Assembly: GCA_046726955.1 (NCBI GenBank)
Contig: JBKPBQ010000164.1
Coordinates: 1-9,027, forward strand
DNA length: 9,027 nt
Direction: 5' to 3'
From: CAVPGH01 sp046726955
GTDB taxonomy: Bacteria > Acidobacteriota > Vicinamibacteria > Fen-336
Below the pieces are notes generated by a model that saw nothing but the letters and a program-made list of their open reading frames with translations, ran no database searches and was not told the origin of the DNA. The position numbers and the translations under genes are program-made. Of the stretch, positions 5,885 through 9,027 are shown piece by piece (position 1 is the stretch's first letter; each line of letters starts with the position of its first letter).

Positions 5885-7069
5885 ATGAAGCTTCCCAGCG
5901 CCGCATTTGCCCTCACCCTGGTCCTGCTTCCGACCTCCATCCCCCACTGGCTCGACACCGCGCCCGTCCTGCGCGGCGAGCCGCTGAGCGTCCTGCGGGG
6001 AACGGTCTCCCGGGCCACGACGCTCGCGGCGACGCTTTCCGGACGCCTCTCCCCGTCCGGCGTCCACGCCCTCGTGGAGGCGGCGCGTCCCGCCTACGAC
6101 CTCGCGCACCTCGTGGTCGGGCAGCCCTACGGCCTCGCCACCACGCTCACGGGAGAGTTGCGGTCCTTCACCTACCGCATCGACCACGTGCGCACGCTGC
6201 GGGTCTCACGCGAGGGTGAGGCGCTGCGTGCCGTCGTCCTCACCCGCGAGTACGACACGAGGGTCTCAGTCGTCGAGGGCACGATCGACTCCAGCCTCTT
6301 CGCCTCCGTCACCGACTCCGGCGAGGAGGACCAGCTCGCGCTCGACCTCGCCGACATCTTCGCGTGGGACGTCGATTTCAACACCGAGATCCAGCGCGGC
6401 GACTCGTACCGGCTGGCGGTGGAGAAGCTCTACGTGGAGGGCGCGTTCGCGCGCTACGGGAAGATCCTCGCCGCGGAGTTCACGCGCGGCGGGCGGCGCC
6501 TGCTGGCCGTCCGGTTCGACGGCGAGCGCTCCTCGGGATACTACACGCCGGACGGCACGCCGCTCCGCAAGGCCTTCCTGCGCTCCCCGCTCAAGTTCTC
6601 GCGAATCAGCTCCGGCTTCAGCCGCGCCCGCTTCCACCCGATCCTGAACGTCACGCGACCGCACTACGGTGTCGACTACGCGGCGCCGGTCGGCACCCCG
6701 GTGCTCGCGTCGGGCAACGGCGTCGTCGTCTCCGCGGGCTGGCTCGGCGGCTACGGAAAGGCCGTCCGCCTCCACCATCCCAACGGCTACGAGTCGCTCT
6801 ACGGGCACCTCTCGCGCATCGACGTGCGAGCAGGGCAGCGTGTCGAGCAGGGAGCGCGCATCGGCGCCGTGGGGATGACCGGGCTCGCCACCGGTCCCCA
6901 TCTCGACTACCGCATGACGCGCAACGGCGAGTTCGTGGACCCGCTTCGCATCCAGTCGCCGCCGGCCGAGCCGGTGGCCGCGGACGACCGCAGCGCCTTC
7001 GAGGCCGCGCGCACCGAGCGCCTCGCCCTCATCGACGCCGAAGGGTCCCCGCGCGTTGCCTCGCGCTGA
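5885..7069 (+). CDS. M23 (LytM-like) metallopeptidase, secreted cell-wall hydrolase
   Basis: The 394-residue protein is likely an exported peptidoglycan endopeptidase. A short hydrophobic N-terminus (residues 3-20, after MK) resembles a signal peptide or anchor, though the cleavage site is unclear. Residues about 35-200 look like the N-terminal domains of MepM/Csd3-type hydrolases, notably DLADIFAWDVDFNTEIQRGDSYR (154-176 region). The catalytic M23 domain spans about 240-360: H260-YGV-D264 (HxxxD zinc ligands), YGHLS with H308, and GPHLDYR with H339. The usual HxH at the last site is H339-L-D341, so the position of the second, zinc-binding His is Asp. The ATG has no Shine-Dalgarno and lies about 6 nt after the inferred transcription start. 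The 3' end overlaps the antiporter start region. The family is confident; substrate bond and activity are not shown. Confidence 0.92.
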   Translation: MKLPSAAFALTLVLLPTSIPHWLDTAPVLRGEPLSVLRGTVSRATTLAATLSGRLSPSGVHALVEAARPAYDLAHLVVGQPYGLATTLTGELRSFTYRIDHVRTLRVSREGEALRAVVLTREYDTRVSVVEGTIDSSLFASVTDSGEEDQLALDLADIFAWDVDFNTEIQRGDSYRLAVEKLYVEGAFARYGKILAAEFTRGGRRLLAVRFDGERSSGYYTPDGTPLRKAFLRSPLKFSRISSGFSRARFHPILNVTRPHYGVDYAAPVGTPVLASGNGVVVSAGWLGGYGKAVRLHHPNGYESLYGHLSRIDVRAGQRVEQGARIGAVGMTGLATGPHLDYRMTRNGEFVDPLRIQSPPAEPVAADDRSAFEAARTERLALIDAEGSPRVASR

Positions 7070-8159
7070 GGTGACGGGCGCCCGCGCCTTCTTCGCGGGC
7101 CACAACATCCTCCGGCTCCTTCTCGTCTTCGTGCCCGTGAGCTTCTACCTCGCGTGGACGCACGCCTCCCCCACCTGGGTCTTCGTCGTGTCGTGCGTCG
7201 CCGTGCTTCCCCTCGCCGGCCTCATGGGCGAGGCGACCGAGCACCTCACGCACCACACGGGGCCGAGCGTTGGGGGACTGCTGAACGCCTCGTTCGGCAA
7301 CGCCGCCGAGCTGATCCTCGCCTTCATGGCTCTGCGCGCGGGAGAGAAGGAGATCGTCAAGGCCTCGCTCACCGGCTCGATCATCGGCAACATGCTCATG
7401 GTCCTGGGCCTGGCGATGCTCCTCGGGGGCTGGAAGCGCAAGGAGCTCGTGTTCAACCGGCTCACCGCCGAGAGCTCGAGCAGCATGATGGTGCTGTCGG
7501 TGGTCTCGCTCGTGATCCCCGCGATCTACGCGCTCGTGACCCACCACAACCAGCCCGAGCACCTCGAGTCGATCAGCCTCGACATCTCCTACATCCTGAT
7601 CCTCACCTACGCGGCCAGCCTCCTCTTCTCGCTGAAGACGCACGAGCGCCACTTCGCGCCGGCCGCGGGCCCGGGCGACCCCGACGACGACGTGGAGCAG
7701 CCGTGGTCGGTGACGCGCAGCCTCGTCGTCCTCCTCGTCTCGGCCGTGCTCGTGGGCTTCGTCGCCGAGTTCCTCGTGCACGCAGTCGCCGAAGCGGGCG
7801 AGGCTCTGGGGCTGGGCAAGGTCTTCATGGGCGTCGTGGTGGTGGCGATCGTGGGCAACGCCGCCGAGCACTCCACGGCGGTGACGGTCGCCATGAAGAA
7901 CAAGATGGACCTCTCCCTCGGCATCGCCATGGGCTCGTCCATGCAGATCGCCCTCTTCGTGGCGCCGGTCCTGGTGATCGCCGGACATTTCATGGGGATG
8001 CCCCTCGGCCTCGAGTTCACCGTCCTCGAGGTGGTGGCGGTCATGCTCTCCACGGGGGCGGTCGCCCTGCTCATCCACGACGGTAAGACCAACTGGTTCG
8101 AGGGTTTCCAGCTCCTCGCCATCTACGCGATCCTCGCGATCGCCTTCTACTTCGTCTGA
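7056..8159 (+). CDS. cax: Cax-type Ca2+/H+ antiporter (CaCA superfamily)
   Basis: This 367-residue inner-membrane exchanger probably expels Ca2+ in return for protons. About eleven hydrophobic segments are visible. The two alpha-repeat signatures of the CaCA superfamily are present: GEATEH and SFGNAAELILAFMALRAG (58-63 and 79-96), and IVGNAAEHSTAVTVAMKNKMD (265-285), with ion-binding acidic residues E85 and E271. The hydrophilic loop between the halves carries an acidic patch, PGDPDDDVEQP (206-216), as is usual in Cax proteins. Length fits the family. The start is uncertain: TTG at 7056 overlaps the peptidase gene by 14 nt and has AAGGG about 10 nt upstream, while GTG at 7071, just after the peptidase stop, would give 362 residues. 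Either way it is probably coupled to the peptidase gene. Ion specificity is inferred from family. Confidence 0.93.
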   Translation: MPRAEVTGARAFFAGHNILRLLLVFVPVSFYLAWTHASPTWVFVVSCVAVLPLAGLMGEATEHLTHHTGPSVGGLLNASFGNAAELILAFMALRAGEKEIVKASLTGSIIGNMLMVLGLAMLLGGWKRKELVFNRLTAESSSSMMVLSVVSLVIPAIYALVTHHNQPEHLESISLDISYILILTYAASLLFSLKTHERHFAPAAGPGDPDDDVEQPWSVTRSLVVLLVSAVLVGFVAEFLVHAVAEAGEALGLGKVFMGVVVVAIVGNAAEHSTAVTVAMKNKMDLSLGIAMGSSMQIALFVAPVLVIAGHFMGMPLGLEFTVLEVVAVMLSTGAVALLIHDGKTNWFEGFQLLAIYAILAIAFYFV

Positions 8160-8162
8160 CCC

Positions 8163-8191
8163 TGGACGCCTGGGGGCGCGGGGCGTAGACT
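8163..8191 (+). promoter_or_regulatory. Possible leaderless promoter of the STN-like gene
   Basis: TGGACG (8163-8168) and TAGACT (8186-8191) are separated by 17 bp, each matching four of six sigma70 consensus bases. The -10-like box ends 7 nt before the ATG at 8199, so transcription would begin at or within one base of the start codon. No Shine-Dalgarno is present. It has the same layout as the stronger promoter upstream of the M23 gene. Confidence 0.45.
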
Positions 8192-8198
8192 GGGTTCG

Positions 8199-9027
8199 AT
8201 GCGCGTCGTCTTCGGTCTCGTCCTCGCTGTCGCCTTCGCCCCCTCCGTGTGCGCCGAGGTGACGGTGCATTTGGCCGCCGGACGGGTGGACGTCACCGCC
8301 AACGCGGCACCACTTGCCGACGTGCTCGACCGCCTCGCCCGGCAGACGGGAATGAAGGTGGTCTACGAGGGGCCGGCCCCGCGCCAGCTCGTCACGGTCT
8401 CCCTCCTGGGCCGCTCACCGGCGGAGGCTGTCCACGACCTGCTGGAGGGCCAGGGTCTCAACTACGCGCTCCTCGGAGACAGCGCGGGGACGGGCGTGCA
8501 GACGCTGCTCATGACGGGACAGGCGTCGTCCGTCGCCAGCTCGTCCGGCGGGTCCGCGTCGGCGGCCGCCGCGACGGCCTTCAAGCCGCGGAGCGGCGTC
8601 CCGCCTCCGATGTCGAGCCCCGACGGAGTCGAAGAGGTCGAGGAGGAGGCGGACGAGGAGCCCGAGCCGGCGACTCCCGCGCCCGGTGCGCCGAACCTCG
8701 AAGGACTTCCCGGCGTGAACCCGGCGGGGGTGCCTCCGGGCGCGGCTCCCGCGAATGGCGCTCCTCAGACCGGGGCGACGAACCCGCTCCTGCCACTGCT
8801 CCCCGGGATGCAGCCCGCGGGAACACCGGGAGCTGCGCCTGCCGTGCCCGGGGCGACGCCGATCCAGAACGCTCCGGGGGCCCCGAGGACGATGGCTCCG
8901 ACCGTACCTGGATTCGTGCCGGTCAACCCGCTGTCGCCGCTGGGGCCCTTCGCGCCCGTGATTCCGGCGAATCCCGGATCGCCGGCGGGAACGCCCGGCT
9001 CAGCCACGGAGCCGGCGGAGCCCAAGG
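8199..9027 (+). CDS. Secreted STN-like domain protein with Pro/Ala/Gly-rich tail (3' end outside window)
   Basis: An open frame of 276 codons runs off the right edge with no stop. Residues 1-19 form a signal peptide with a likely cleavage after VCA. Residues about 21-106 resemble the short N-terminal domain of secretins and TonB receptors (STN). They have a beta strand VTVHLAAGRVDVTA, then NAAPLADVLDRLARQTGMKVVYEG, then the VTVSLLGRSPAEAVHDLLEG helix. From about 110 the chain becomes low in complexity: a Ser/Ala run (110-125), an acidic patch EEVEEEADEEPEPE-like at 145-156, then a Pro/Ala/Gly/Val tail with recurring NPLxPL (195-200, 243-248) and PGA/PGT units. Third-codon positions stay GC-rich and no frameshift is seen. 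I do not recognise a specific family. It could be an envelope or secretion-system accessory protein; a full secretin cannot be judged without the C-terminus. The ATG is 39 bp after the antiporter stop. Confidence 0.8.
   Translation, partial: MRVVFGLVLAVAFAPSVCAEVTVHLAAGRVDVTANAAPLADVLDRLARQTGMKVVYEGPAPRQLVTVSLLGRSPAEAVHDLLEGQGLNYALLGDSAGTGVQTLLMTGQASSVASSSGGSASAAAATAFKPRSGVPPPMSSPDGVEEVEEEADEEPEPATPAPGAPNLEGLPGVNPAGVPPGAAPANGAPQTGATNPLLPLLPGMQPAGTPGAAPAVPGATPIQNAPGAPRTMAPTVPGFVPVNPLSPLGPFAPVIPANPGSPAGTPGSATEPAEPK

Noticed and set aside
8160..8198. Terminator between the antiporter and the STN-like gene
   Set aside because: The GC-rich stretch has a short direct repeat (CCTGG) but no inverted repeat followed by a T-run.
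7029..8270. Minus-strand open frame of 413 codons opposite the antiporter gene
   Set aside because: Its His/Asp/Glu/Arg-rich composition mirrors the antisense of membrane-protein codons. The plus strand encodes a clear Cax protein.
8765..9025. Minus-strand Gly-rich, collagen-like peptide
   Set aside because: The glycine pattern is the antisense of proline codons (CCN/GGN) in the Pro-rich tail of the plus-strand gene.

Overview
The window comes from a GC-rich bacterial genome (roughly 70% GC by eye) with dense, mostly ordinary housekeeping genes. Every gene I can support is intact, apart from the last, which runs off the right edge. The long open frames antisense to the genes are typical GC-rich shadows. 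Taxonomy cannot be settled from the sequence. A futalosine-type menaquinone cluster, a GAF protein with an RsbRD-like helical N-terminus and an STN-like protein with a Pro/Ala tail would fit an Acidobacteriota or myxobacterial-type genome. That is a weak inference.

Left part (59-5791, minus strand): six genes transcribed leftward as one likely operon, in the order mqnE, mqnA, mqnC, a UbiA-family prenyltransferase (mqnP type), a UbiE/MenG-type methyltransferase, and a GAF-domain protein. Gaps are 14-nt or 2-nt overlaps up to 41 bp. MqnA makes 3-enolpyruvylbenzoate from chorismate. MqnE joins it to SAM-derived adenosyl, giving aminofutalosine. MqnC cyclises dehypoxanthinylfutalosine. The prenyltransferase and methyltransferase act on the late, membrane-bound steps. 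The hydrolase (MqnB/MTAN), MqnD and the UbiD/UbiX-type decarboxylase are not in the window. The terminal GAF protein has no output domain and may be a sensor or regulator.

Centre (5792-5884): a 93-bp divergent intergenic region, locally AT-richer than the rest. It holds a good sigma70-like promoter for the rightward genes, whose predicted transcript starts only about 6 nt before the start codon, and an 8-bp direct repeat around the -10 box. mqnE has a normal Shine-Dalgarno sequence on the other strand.

Right part (5885-9027, plus strand): a secreted or periplasmic M23 (LytM-like) metallopeptidase with an HLD in place of the usual HxH motif; a Cax-type Ca2+/H+ antiporter overlapping its end; and, after a short gap with its own apparently leaderless promoter, a secreted protein with an STN-like N-terminal domain and a long Pro/Ala/Gly-rich tail, incomplete at the window edge.

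I found no RNA gene, CRISPR array, insertion sequence or attachment site, and no convincing new multi-gene system. The most useful leads are the leaderless-type promoters, the M23 active-site variant, the GAF protein attached to the menaquinone operon, and the unassigned STN-like protein.
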